Source of the DNA: an uncultured Latescibacterota bacterium
GTDB taxonomy: Bacteria > Latescibacterota > UBA2968 > UBA8231
Assembly: GCA_951813615.1 (NCBI GenBank)
Contig: OX638377.1
Coordinates: 2,418,001-2,482,000 of the forward strand
DNA: 64,000 nt
Direction of reading: 5' to 3'
Made by a program: the position numbers and the translations under genes. Shown piece by piece: positions 26,109 through 34,158 of this stretch; the first letter of the stretch is position 1, and each line of letters starts with the position of its first letter. The notes under the pieces were generated by a model. That model saw only the letters and a program-made list of their open reading frames with translations, was not told the DNA's origin and searched no databases.

Positions 26109-28000
26109 GGAGCCTCGCGCTCTTCCGACTGTGGGGCATTGCCGTTGGCCTGCGGCGCGGCGGCGGAGCTGGCGGACGGGGCCTCTTGCTGGGGCCTAGG
26201 TGGTAGTTCTATTCCGTTCTCTGCAAGCAAGTTGCGCAGTTGGTCGCCGTCCATCACCTCGTTCTCGAAGAGTATCTCGACGACATCCTCCAGCGCTTGC
26301 CGGTGCTGGGTGAGCAGGGCCTTGGCCCGCGTGTACCCCGCGCCGATGATGCCCTTGATTTCTTCGTCGATGAGCTTGGCCGTCTCGTCGCTGTACGCGC
26401 GATCGGCCGAGGGCATGCCCAGCAACTGTTGCGAGCGGTCCGTGCGGTGAGCGACCAAGCCAATTCGCTGGCTCATGCCGAACTCTTTGACCATCCGCTC
26501 GGCCATTTGCGTGGCCTGCTGCAAGTCGTTGGCCGCGCCGGTCGATATTTCGCTAAAGACGATCTCCTCAGCCGCCCGACCGCCCAAGATCGCCGCTAGG
26601 GAATCCTGCAGCTCCTCCTTGGTCATTAGATAGCGATCCTCCAGCGGCATATTCAGCGTGTAGCCCAAGGCGGCGATGCCCCGCGATACAATGGAGATCT
26701 TCTGCACCGGATTGGCCTCGGGCAAGATCTCGCCGACGATGGCGTGGCCAGCCTCGTGGTACGCGACGATCCGGCGCTCCTTCTCGTTGAGCACTCGGCT
26801 TTTGCGCTCCAGCCCGGCCACCGAGCGCTCAATCGCCTCTTCCAGCTCGGACATGGTGATGGCATCTTTATCTCTCCGCGCCGCTAAGAGGGCTGCTTCA
26901 TTGACGATATTGGCCAAATCTGCGCCGGCAAAACCCGGAGTGCGCACGGCCAGTTTGTGCAGGTCTACGTCCGGACCCAGCTTGACTTCCTTGGCGTGGA
27001 TCTGAAGAATTGCGGTGCGCCCTTTGACATCGGGCCGATCTACGGCCACGGTGCGGTCGAAGCGGCCGGGGCGCAGCAAGGCTGGGTCGAGGATTTCTGG
27101 CCGGTTGGTCGCTCCCATGAGGATCACGCCGGCATTGGTGTCGAAGCCGTCGAGCTCGGTGAGAAGCTGGTTGAGCGTCTGCTCGCGCTCGTCGTGCCCG
27201 CCAAAAGAACCGGCCCCCCGCGCCTTGCCCAAGGCATCGAGTTCGTCGATGAAGATAATGGCCGGGGCGTGTTTTTTGGCCTGTTCAAAAAGGTCGCGCA
27301 CGCGCGCAGCCCCTACCCCGACGAACATCTCGACGAAATCGGAGCCGCTAAGGGAGAAAAAGGGCACGCTCGCCTCGCCAGCAACGGCCTTGGCCAACAG
27401 CGTCTTACCCGTGCCCGGAGAACCCACGAGTAAGACTCCGCGCGGAATCCGGCCACCGAGGGCCTGAAATCGCTCGGGGGTGCGCAAAAACTCGACGATC
27501 TCCAGCAATTCTTCTTTGGCTTCGTCAATGCCCGCCACGTCGTCGAAGGTGATGCCCGTCCCCTTCTCCATGTACACTTTGGCCTTGCTTTTGCCGATGG
27601 ACATCAAGCCACCGCCTCCACTCATGCGACGGATGACAAACAGCCAGATCCCCACGAAGATCAGCGCGGGCAGGACCCACGACAAAAGCTGCGTGAACCA
27701 ATTGTTGCTGGGCTGGCGGGTAAACTCGACTTGGTGTTCTTCAAGCAAGCCGATGAGCTCGGGATCGTCTATGGTGGCGGTGCGAAAGCTAATCTCTTGG
27801 CCATCGACATTGGCACGACCGTGAATGAACTCGCCGCTGAAGGTACACTCAATGACCTGTCCGCTTTTGATCCACTCCCGGAACTGACTGTACGGGAGGC
27901 TTTCAACTTGGTTGGCAAAATAATTTTGCAGACTCAGGAGCAGCAGCAGCGTAAGGACGGCGTACGCAATGGAAAGCTGGGTCTTTTTCTCGAATTTCAT
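26105..28000 (-). CDS. ftsH: ATP-dependent zinc metalloprotease FtsH
   Basis: 631 residues from the ATG at 28000 (MKFEKKTQ), the usual FtsH start; an upstream start adds 21 unsupported residues. One membrane helix at about 9-27, a periplasmic domain, a second helix near 110-130, then the AAA domain with Walker A GSPGTGKT near 188-195, Walker [10 protein letters not shown] and an SRH region, then the M41 protease with zinc motif H415-E-A-G-H419. The tail is Pro/Ala/Gln/Glu-rich. It forms a membrane hexamer that degrades misfolded membrane and regulatory proteins. Convergent with ridA. Confidence 0.97.
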   Translation of the reverse strand: MKFEKKTQLSIAYAVLTLLLLLSLQNYFANQVESLPYSQFREWIKSGQVIECTFSGEFIHGRANVDGQEISFRTATIDDPELIGLLEEHQVEFTRQPSNNWFTQLLSWVLPALIFVGIWLFVIRRMSGGGGLMSIGKSKAKVYMEKGTGITFDDVAGIDEAKEELLEIVEFLRTPERFQALGGRIPRGVLLVGSPGTGKTLLAKAVAGEASVPFFSLSGSDFVEMFVGVGAARVRDLFEQAKKHAPAIIFIDELDALGKARGAGSFGGHDEREQTLNQLLTELDGFDTNAGVILMGATNRPEILDPALLRPGRFDRTVAVDRPDVKGRTAILQIHAKEVKLGPDVDLHKLAVRTPGFAGADLANIVNEAALLAARRDKDAITMSELEEAIERSVAGLERKSRVLNEKERRIVAYHEAGHAIVGEILPEANPVQKISIVSRGIAALGYTLNMPLEDRYLMTKEELQDSLAAILGGRAAEEIVFSEISTGAANDLQQATQMAERMVKEFGMSQRIGLVAHRTDRSQQLLGMPSADRAYSDETAKLIDEEIKGIIGAGYTRAKALLTQHRQALEDVVEILFENEVMDGDQLRNLLAENGIELPPRPQQEAPSASSAAAPQANGNAPQSEEREAP

Positions 28001-28119
28001 GGGTTGTTTTCCGATGCCAGGACGCGCTCTTCCACCCACAGTACGCAAGGGCGAAAAGGCCAACTTGGGGCGGTTTTGAAGATAACCGGCGGCCTAGCTA
28101 GGGTCAAGGTGAGAGGCTG

Positions 28120-29361
28120 CTAGCCGAGCAAGCCGGGCGTTTCTAGGACCTCCTTGAGCCGCGCGAGGAATCGGGCGGCCAGCGCGCCATCGACGACGCG
28201 GTGGTCCGCAGCCAAAGTCAGGGTTAGCTGCGGGCGCACGGCAAATGCGTCGGCCCCAGAAGCTACTACCCTGTTTTCTATGGCTCCGACAGCTAAGATT
28301 GCCACTTGGGGAGGATTGATGATCGCGGTAAATCGGGAGACGCCGAACATGCCCAAATTCGAGATAGTGAAGGTGCCGCCCAACATGTCGTCGGGGCCTA
28401 GCTCGCCGCGGCGAGCTGCGTCAATCAGCCGCGTTCCTTCTAAGGCAATTTCCTCGACCGTCTTTTCGGCTGCGTCGTGAATGACCGGAACCACCAAGCC
28501 CTGCTCGGCCGCCACGGCAACGCCGACGTTGATTTGGGAGGCATAGCGGAAGCGACCGCCCTCTTCCAAGCTATTGACGCGAGGGAATTCGCTTAGGGTC
28601 CGGGCCGTGGCTTTGACGATCAAATCGTTGAAGGAGATTTTCTTGCCTTCGAGTTGGTATCCGGTGCGGAATTGCTGCAACCACACGGCCGACACGTCCA
28701 TGCTGATGTGAATGTGTGGGATCTGTTGGTAGCTAGCCGTCAGCCGCTCAGCGGCCACTTGCTCGGCCCGGCTCAGTTCAATCAGCCCTTCGGCGACTGG
28801 GGCTGCTGGGGTCGGAACTGGGGCTAGCCGAGCTTGCTCGACCAAGGCCAGTACATCGGCACTGACGATCCGACCTCCGGGGCCACTGCCATTGACGCCA
28901 GAAAGGTCAAGGCCGTGCTCAGCGGCCATCTTGCGCGCTTTGGGCGAAGTCTTATGTGGCCGCCGCCCATCGGCATCAGCGGAGGGCACCGGAGCCGGTG
29001 GGGCTGGGGTTGGCGCGACCGGAATCGCTGGAGCTGGAGTTGCCGGCGGAGCCGGGGCGCTCGGAGCAGCAGCAGGAACTGGATCGCTCGGAGCGGCAGC
29101 GACGTACGAGTCGATGTCTTCGTCCGCGGCGGCGATGACGCCAATCGTCGTCGATACCGGTACTTCCTGGCCGACCGGTACCAGAATTTTGCGCAGAATC
29201 CCGTCGGCCTGCGCCTCGACTTCCATCGTCACCTTGTCGGTGGCGATTTCCAATAGGGCCTGGCCCTTTTGCACTTCCTGGCCTTCTTCTACCAACCAAG
29301 CGCTTATTGCGCCGCTTTCCATGGTCAGCCCCAATTTGGGCATGACGATCTCAGTAGCCAT
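28120..29361 (-). CDS. Dihydrolipoyl acyltransferase (E2) of a 2-oxo acid dehydrogenase complex
   Basis: 413 residues. Lipoyl domain 1-80 with lipoylated K43 in ATDKVTME, Pro/Ala linker 85-130, E3/E1-binding domain about 133-170 (HKTSPKARKMAAEHG), and catalytic domain 190-413 ending in DHRVVDGALAARFL with the catalytic His. It transfers the acyl group from lipoyl to CoA. No E1 or E3 genes are adjacent, so which 2-oxo acid it serves cannot be told; pdhC-like is most common for this length. Confidence 0.92.
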   Translation of the reverse strand: MATEIVMPKLGLTMESGAISAWLVEEGQEVQKGQALLEIATDKVTMEVEAQADGILRKILVPVGQEVPVSTTIGVIAAADEDIDSYVAAAPSDPVPAAAPSAPAPPATPAPAIPVAPTPAPPAPVPSADADGRRPHKTSPKARKMAAEHGLDLSGVNGSGPGGRIVSADVLALVEQARLAPVPTPAAPVAEGLIELSRAEQVAAERLTASYQQIPHIHISMDVSAVWLQQFRTGYQLEGKKISFNDLIVKATARTLSEFPRVNSLEEGGRFRYASQINVGVAVAAEQGLVVPVIHDAAEKTVEEIALEGTRLIDAARRGELGPDDMLGGTFTISNLGMFGVSRFTAIINPPQVAILAVGAIENRVVASGADAFAVRPQLTLTLAADHRVVDGALAARFLARLKEVLETPGLLG

Positions 29362-29474
29362 ATCTCTCTCAGTCTGAAGGAATGCAAAGCTCAGCCTTGT
29401 AAAATAATTAGCGAGAACAGTTGGTCAATGCAGTGCGCGTCTGTCGCGGGCTTTCTTTCCGCCAAGTGACCGGC

Positions 29475-29480
29475 TATATT
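29475..29480 (+). promoter_or_regulatory. Putative -10 element upstream of the Nudix/HDAC pair
   Basis: CCGGCTATATTG matches the -10 context of the 16421, 19871 and 54024 promoters, but the -35 position (TTTCTT) is poor. It lies 26 nt upstream of the TTG start. Confidence 0.35.
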
Positions 29481-29506
29481 GACCCTCCGGCGCACTGCAA
29501 ACGCCT

Positions 29507-30007
29507 TTGCTTTTTCCTCAACTAAACGCGCGACGAGCAGACACTTTGGCGGCAATCACCCGCGACTTTACGGCGACGACCTTTGTCGTCCACGAGGGAG
29601 CTACCCTCTTGCTGTGGCACAAGAAAATGCAGGCTTGGCTGCCCCCGGGCGGGCACATCGACCCGGGCGAACTGCCCGAAGAAGCGGCCCTCCGCGAAGT
29701 GCGCGAAGAAACCGGGCTGACCGTCGAATTGTTAGGCCGACAAGAGCAATGGGGACAGGTCGCCGTCCTGTACCAACCCGCGTGTATCCTCCTAGAGAAC
29801 ATCGAACCGGGCCATCAGCACATAGATCTGATTTACTTCAGCCGCGTGGTAAGCGGGCACGCACGCGTCAATCCCCGCGAATCCACCCAATTGCGCTGGT
29901 GCGACCACGCCGCCTTGGGCGATGCGGCAATCGCCGAGGACATCCGCATCCTCGGACGCCGCGCCATTGCATCTATCGACGCAGGAGAAGTGATACGCTG
30001 TGGGTAG
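29507..30007 (+). CDS. Nudix hydrolase
   Basis: 166 residues. A complete Nudix box is present: G-x5-E-x7-REVREETGL beginning at GHIDPGE (about residues 49-71). These enzymes hydrolyse nucleoside diphosphates linked to another moiety; the specificity is not predictable here. The start is uncertain because no ATG precedes the domain: TTG at 29507 is the longest, and another TTG lies 12 codons later. It overlaps the deacetylase gene by 8 nt, so the two form an operon. Confidence 0.88.
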   Translation: MLFPQLNARRADTLAAITRDFTATTFVVHEGATLLLWHKKMQAWLPPGGHIDPGELPEEAALREVREETGLTVELLGRQEQWGQVAVLYQPACILLENIEPGHQHIDLIYFSRVVSGHARVNPRESTQLRWCDHAALGDAAIAEDIRILGRRAIASIDAGEVIRCG

Positions 30008-30938
30008 AACGGCCTTGATCTATCACCCCGACGTCTTGTTGCACGACACGGGCGAGGGGCATCCAGAGCGCCGCGCACGGTTGGAGTCCATTGTCCAACA
30101 CTTAAAAGACCGCTCGCTGTGGGACAAAATGCTGCACCTACAGCCGCAGCCAGCACCGCGTCACGCTCTGCTCAGAGCCCACTCGCCAGTCCACTTGGAC
30201 CGAGTAGCGGCCCTCGCACAGGTCGAGTATTCCGTCTATGTGAGCCAAGACACCGCATTCTCTTCAGACACGTACCATGCTGCTCTCTTAGCAGCCGGAG
30301 CCCCTTTAACCGCCATCGACGCCCTACTCGCCGGCCACGCCGACCATGCCTTCTGCTGCATGCGCCCCCCAGGCCATCACGCCGAAGTTGAGGAAATCAT
30401 GGGCTTTTGCTTCTTCAACAACGCCGCAGTCGCCGCTCACTACCTGCGAGCCGAATGCGGCTGCGACAAAGTGGCGATCATCGACTGGGACGTCCATCAC
30501 GGCAATGGCACACAGCACATCTTTGAGGAAGATGGCTCGGTATTTTTTAGCAGCATCCACCAATCTCCTCTCTATCCGGGCACTGGTGCGGCCGACGAGC
30601 GCGGGTTGGGAGCGGGCCGCGGCCAAACCTTGAATGTCCCGGTTCCGGCCGGCAGCACCGACGCCGATTACCTCCGCCACTTTACCAACACCATCATTCC
30701 AGCCATCGACCAGTTCCAACCCGACTTCATCCTTCTATCGGCCGGTTTTGACGCCCATCGCCGCGATCCCCTCGGGCAAATCCTGCTCAGCGCAGAGGGC
30801 TATGGTCAGCTAACCGAGTTGGTGCTCCAGCTAGCCACCCGCCACTGCGAGGGCCGCCTCGTCTCCTTGCTAGAGGGTGGATATGACTTAGAGGGGACTG
30901 CGGCTTCGGTGGCCGCTCACCTAAGCGCGCTGTTGTAG
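30000..30938 (+). CDS. Histone deacetylase-like amidohydrolase (class II type)
   Basis: 312 residues from GTG at 30000. Motifs in order: GEGHPERRARL, RPPGHHAE (catalytic His pair), GFCFFNNAAVAA, DWDVHHGNGTQ (zinc ligands Asp and His) and LSAGFDAHRRDPLG (third ligand Asp). It likely deacetylates acetylpolyamines, acetylated proteins or related amides. Translated from within the end of the Nudix gene. A hairpin with six T residues follows the stop directly. Confidence 0.93.
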   Translation: MGRTALIYHPDVLLHDTGEGHPERRARLESIVQHLKDRSLWDKMLHLQPQPAPRHALLRAHSPVHLDRVAALAQVEYSVYVSQDTAFSSDTYHAALLAAGAPLTAIDALLAGHADHAFCCMRPPGHHAEVEEIMGFCFFNNAAVAAHYLRAECGCDKVAIIDWDVHHGNGTQHIFEEDGSVFFSSIHQSPLYPGTGAADERGLGAGRGQTLNVPVPAGSTDADYLRHFTNTIIPAIDQFQPDFILLSAGFDAHRRDPLGQILLSAEGYGQLTELVLQLATRHCEGRLVSLLEGGYDLEGTAASVAAHLSALL

Positions 30939-30943
30939 GAACG

Positions 30944-30965
30944 TCGACCATTCGGTCGATTTTTT
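30944..30965 (+). terminator. Rho-independent-like terminator after the deacetylase gene
   Basis: Stem TCGACC / GGTCGA with a 4-nt loop, followed by six T residues, starting 6 nt after the stop codon. The stem is short (6 bp). Confidence 0.6.
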
Positions 30966-31032
30966 GACTTTGGTCGAATTGGCCATAGATCAAATAAAAA
31001 CATAATATTATGCCTTCCTAAACCCTCCCTGT

Positions 31033-31050
31033 TTCGACCAAATGGTCGAA
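31033..31050. repeat. Palindrome TTCGACC-AAAT-GGTCGAA
   Basis: Perfect 7-bp arms around AAAT, no T-run. It shares its arms with the terminator stem at 30944 and a single GGTCGAA at 30972, so it could be a protein-binding site rather than a terminator. Confidence 0.45.
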
Positions 31051-31234
31051 TTCGCCACACCAAGTATTCGGCATCTTTGCACCAAATACTAGGCTCTGCC
31101 CACTGTAAAACGACACGTTGCTGGAACATGCTCTCACGTGGTACGCATGTTGCTTATACTGTGCGACTACGCAGTTTTCCAGAAAATTCTCAATTTCACC
31201 CCAATATCTTGGATCAACAGGCTTCGATAAACCG

Positions 31235-31459
31235 ATGGACGGCAATCGACAGTTTACCTCAGCACCCAGCACCCAGCTCATCTCGCGCCGTCGGGCACTG
31301 CGCGCCGTCGGGCTTTTTATGGCCAACGTGCCTCTGAGTCCTCTACTCGCCTGTGGTAAAGACAGTAAGGCCAACCTCTTAACATCCTCTGAAGAAGAAA
31401 GCCCTAGCGGAATTTCGGCCACGAGCGATTGGGCGACACAGACGATAGCCGCTGCGTAA
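31235..31459 (+). pseudogene. Truncated N-terminus of a Tat-exported lipoprotein (possibly intradiol dioxygenase-like)
   Basis: 74 codons from ATG at 31235. It carries a twin-arginine segment (ISRRRALRAVG), a hydrophobic stretch and a lipobox (SPLLACG), then a Ser/Glu-rich linker and SDWAT, and stops at a TAA. That stop lies inside the 15-bp half-site TGCGTAACATCAGTT shared with the palindromic element at 36813-36860. A Tat lipoprotein signal with no folded domain after it suggests the rest of the gene was lost at this junction. The start of exported intradiol ring-cleavage dioxygenases looks similar to me, but this cannot be confirmed from 74 residues. Confidence 0.5.
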
Positions 31460-31467
31460 CATCAGTT
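31453..31467 (+). repeat. Half-site TGCGTAACATCAGTT, copy of the element arm at 36848
   Basis: Matches TGCGTAACGTCAGTT at 36848-36862 at 14 of 15 positions. It marks the left side of the four-gene segment 31584-36741 and contains the stop codon of the truncated gene. Confidence 0.6.
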
Positions 31468-31583
31468 AAAAAAAAGACGCCACTGTTGGGAATGAGTGGG
31501 GGGAATGGATTGTCTAAGGGACAGTACCCGAATCATTTGTTATCGGCAACAGTCAATAGCGATAAGCGTAAGGACAGGAGAAG

Positions 31584-32648
31584 ATGAGACACATCGCACG
31601 ACCCATGGGATCGGTCGGATTCTCGGTGCCCCTTCTTCTAGTGTTCAGCTTAGGAACCGGTTGTGACCCCTTGACCGACAGTCTGACCGTGTCGGCCCGG
31701 GCCGTCCCGAGCCAGGAGTGGGTGCTACAGCAGGACGCGGACGGGGTGATCACCGGTTCACTCACCGACCACTTACAGGGGCGTCACCTCCGTCGGACGA
31801 TTCTCGGTGCCGAGCGTGGCGACCGCATTCGCTTCGAAACCCTACCGGAGCTGGCCTCAGGAGTGTCCGTGGCCGCTGGTGATCCCATCGGCCGCCGGAT
31901 CTCTGCGCTGACAGCTCGGCGACAGGCCGAGCTGCAGGGGCAGCTAGACGTCGAGCGGGCCTACCTAGAGCTGGCCCGCTCCGGCGACAAGGCCTCCCTC
32001 GTGCGCGAGGCTAACGTGCGCCTCGCCTTGGCGCAGGCGGAGGCCGCCCAGCAGCGGCGCACGCTGGTTCGTCAGCGGTCGCTCTTCGAGCACAACCTGG
32101 TGGCCCCCGCCGATCTGGAGCTCGTCGAGGCCGCCGTTGAGGCCGCCGACCTCCGCGTCCGCATCGCCGAGGCCCAGCTACAGACGGCTCGGACGGGCGG
32201 CTCCGAGCAGGAGCTCCGGTGGATCGAGGCCCGGATCGCCGATCTGCTGAGCCAGCTAGACCAAGTGCGCCTCGACATCGAGGCGGATGTGGTGCGCTCG
32301 CCCATCGACGGCCGCTTCCTCGGGGGCCACGGCGACACGCTGGCCGTGGTACAGGATACCACGGCCTGGGCCGCCATCATGCCCGTGGCCTGGACCGACC
32401 ACCTGCGGCTGCAACCGGGCCTCCGGGTCCAATTGCAGTGGGATGCCGGTCTGCCACCGGCGACGGGACAACTGACGCGGCTGAAAACCGAGGCGTTCTC
32501 CGCCATCGACGGGCGACAGTTCGTGGCTGTTGTGGCCCGGCTGGACAGCGTGGACGGTGCCCTCGTGCCCGGACTGGTGGGGCAGTGCCGTATCGCCGCC
32601 GACGCCCAAACCTGGCTCGATCGCCTGCAACGCATTCTGGCGCTCTGA
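31584..32648 (+). CDS. HlyD/RND-adaptor-like envelope lipoprotein
   Basis: 354 residues. Signal peptide with a lipobox-like end (LGTGCDPL) gives a likely lipoprotein. Two short beta segments flank a long Ala/Glu/Arg-rich coiled-coil hairpin (about residues 110-230), followed by the lipoyl/barrel-like half starting at DIEADVVRSPIDGRFLGGHGDTLA, the arrangement of membrane-fusion proteins. No transporter or outer-membrane channel is adjacent. AGGAGAAG precedes the ATG. First of four plus-strand genes that use mostly CTG/CTC leucine codons, unlike the TTG-rich genes on both sides; this suggests acquisition with the VTC, DUF4956 and CotH genes. Confidence 0.75.
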   Translation: MRHIARPMGSVGFSVPLLLVFSLGTGCDPLTDSLTVSARAVPSQEWVLQQDADGVITGSLTDHLQGRHLRRTILGAERGDRIRFETLPELASGVSVAAGDPIGRRISALTARRQAELQGQLDVERAYLELARSGDKASLVREANVRLALAQAEAAQQRRTLVRQRSLFEHNLVAPADLELVEAAVEAADLRVRIAEAQLQTARTGGSEQELRWIEARIADLLSQLDQVRLDIEADVVRSPIDGRFLGGHGDTLAVVQDTTAWAAIMPVAWTDHLRLQPGLRVQLQWDAGLPPATGQLTRLKTEAFSAIDGRQFVAVVARLDSVDGALVPGLVGQCRIAADAQTWLDRLQRILAL

Positions 32649-32701
32649 CCCAGACCCAACGACAACGTCAAAACACACAACACAGACACAGGATACCTTG
32701 G

Positions 32702-33445
32702 ATGGACGCTCGAAGAGACCGATACGAGTTGAAGTACCCGGCGACGCAGGACACGCTGGAGCCCCTACGACGCGCCCTCGAACCCTTCGTGGTCCGGGAC
32801 AGGCACACGCCGCCGGGCAAGGTGGGCTATACCATCCACAGCATCTACTTCGACACGCCGGGCTTCGACGCCTACTACCAGAAGGTGAACGGACTGCAGC
32901 ACCGGTACAAGGTGCGTCTCCGAGGCTACAACGAGGGCGCCGATGACGCCCCGGTGGTGCTCGAGATCAAGCGCAAGAACGACCGCATCGTCTCCAAGGC
33001 CCGGGCCTGGGCGCTGCACCGCGACTTCGACACCCTGCTGGCAACCGGAGATGTGGAGCGCTACGCTCTCGGCGATGACCGAGCGAAGGAGGATATGTGC
33101 CGTTTCCTGTACCGGATCCGCCGCCACGGGCTGCGCCCGGTGGTACTCACCCGCTACGAACGCGAGGCCTACTTCGGACGCTTCAATAACGATCTGCGCA
33201 TTACGCTGGACAGCAGTCTCCGCAGTCGCGCCTTCCCCGGAGCCACCGAGCTGTTCGGCCGGCAGCCCGTGGTGCGGGCACGGCGCGATACGGTGGTCGA
33301 GGTCAAGCACTACGGTGCCAGTCCTTCGTGGCTCAAGAGTATCGTCAGCGACTTCGGCCTGAGGCGCGCCTCGTTCTCCAAGTACTGCAACTGCCTCGAC
33401 GATCACGATCTGCCACGGCGATCATCGGCCCAGACGAACCCGTGA
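32702..33445 (+). CDS. VTC-domain polyphosphate polymerase-like protein
   Basis: 247 residues. Triphosphate-tunnel features are visible: RYELKYPA near 6-13, HSIYFDTPGFDAY, the basic strand YKVRLRGYN, LEIKRKND, LTRYEREAYFG and VEVKHYG. VTC-domain proteins make polyphosphate from ATP in yeast, and bacterial relatives commonly sit next to DUF4956 and CotH genes. It is soluble, so the membrane partner is probably the DUF4956 protein. The stop overlaps the GTG of DUF4956 by 4 nt (GTGA). Confidence 0.88.
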   Translation: MDARRDRYELKYPATQDTLEPLRRALEPFVVRDRHTPPGKVGYTIHSIYFDTPGFDAYYQKVNGLQHRYKVRLRGYNEGADDAPVVLEIKRKNDRIVSKARAWALHRDFDTLLATGDVERYALGDDRAKEDMCRFLYRIRRHGLRPVVLTRYEREAYFGRFNNDLRITLDSSLRSRAFPGATELFGRQPVVRARRDTVVEVKHYGASPSWLKSIVSDFGLRRASFSKYCNCLDDHDLPRRSSAQTNP

Positions 33446-34122
33446 ATGCCTTCCTAGACGTAAGTGGCCTAGTCTCACCACTAGCCTTGAGTCCGCAACA
33501 GGCGGCCACCAACCTAGCTGTGGCCCTGATGTGCGGTCTGATGGTGGCTCGCTTCTACCGCTGGGTCACGCACCGGTCGAGCAATGCCAATGCCTTCGTC
33601 AGCGCGTTGATCGTTCTGGCGATGATCACCTGCATCGTCATCATGGTCATTGGTAACAACCTAGCCCGGGCTTTCGGGCTGGTCGGTGCCATGTCCATCA
33701 TCCGCTTCCGCACCGCAGTCAAGGACGTGCGCGACATCGTCTTCATCTTCTTCAGTCTCGCCGGGGGCATGGCTGCTGGTGTCGGTCTGGCCACCATCTC
33801 CCTCGGCGGGACCGTGGCGATCGGGCTGGTCATGCTGGGTATCGAGAAGGTCCAGTCGCGCTCCCGCCGTCAACGCGACTACCTGCTGCAGATGACCTAC
33901 ACACCGAGTGCCGGGATTGAAGCTCCTTACCCCGACATCCTACGCCGCTTCTGCCGCCGCCATCATCTCGTCAACACCCAGTCCCAAGCCGGGGACGATC
34001 TCGAGATCTCCTTCTACGTGAGTCTTAGGAACGAGGATGCCTCCAGCCATCTGGTCTCGGAACTGCGTGCCCTGCCCCAGATCGGTCGCGTGAACCTGTT
34101 CTTCGACGAAGACTACGACTGA
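33442..34122 (+). CDS. DUF4956 family membrane protein
   Basis: 226 residues. About four hydrophobic helices in the first 130 residues, including the family-typical stretch NNLARAFGLVGAMSIIRFRTAVKD (written here in part: GLVGAMSIIRFRT), then a soluble C-terminal domain of about 90 residues. Function unknown; the constant pairing with a VTC domain suggests an anchor or channel for polyphosphate. GTG start within the VTC stop. Confidence 0.88.
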   Translation: MNAFLDVSGLVSPLALSPQQAATNLAVALMCGLMVARFYRWVTHRSSNANAFVSALIVLAMITCIVIMVIGNNLARAFGLVGAMSIIRFRTAVKDVRDIVFIFFSLAGGMAAGVGLATISLGGTVAIGLVMLGIEKVQSRSRRQRDYLLQMTYTPSAGIEAPYPDILRRFCRRHHLVNTQSQAGDDLEISFYVSLRNEDASSHLVSELRALPQIGRVNLFFDEDYD

Positions 34123-34158
34123 TCACTCCACCACTCGCCATTCAAAAAGGACAACGCC

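Larger units (their letters stand above)
30939..31583. other. 645-bp region: terminator, palindromes, gene remnant and a repeat half-site
   Basis: From left to right it holds a terminator-like hairpin (30944-30965), an AT-rich stretch with GGTCGAA sites (30972-30978, 31033-31050) and the palindrome CATAATATTATG (31001-31012), a truncated Tat-lipoprotein gene (31235-31459), and the half-site TGCGTAACATCAGTT (31453-31467). Beyond that I see only the ribosome site AGGAGAAG of the next gene. Confidence 0.6.

Noticed and set aside
28001..28063. N-terminal extension of FtsH
   Set aside because: The added residues are basic and unlike FtsH; MKFEKKTQ directly before the first helix is the usual start.
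28120..29361. The lone E2 gene as evidence of an incomplete complex
   Set aside because: E1 and E3 genes are often encoded elsewhere; absence within 64 kb is not informative.
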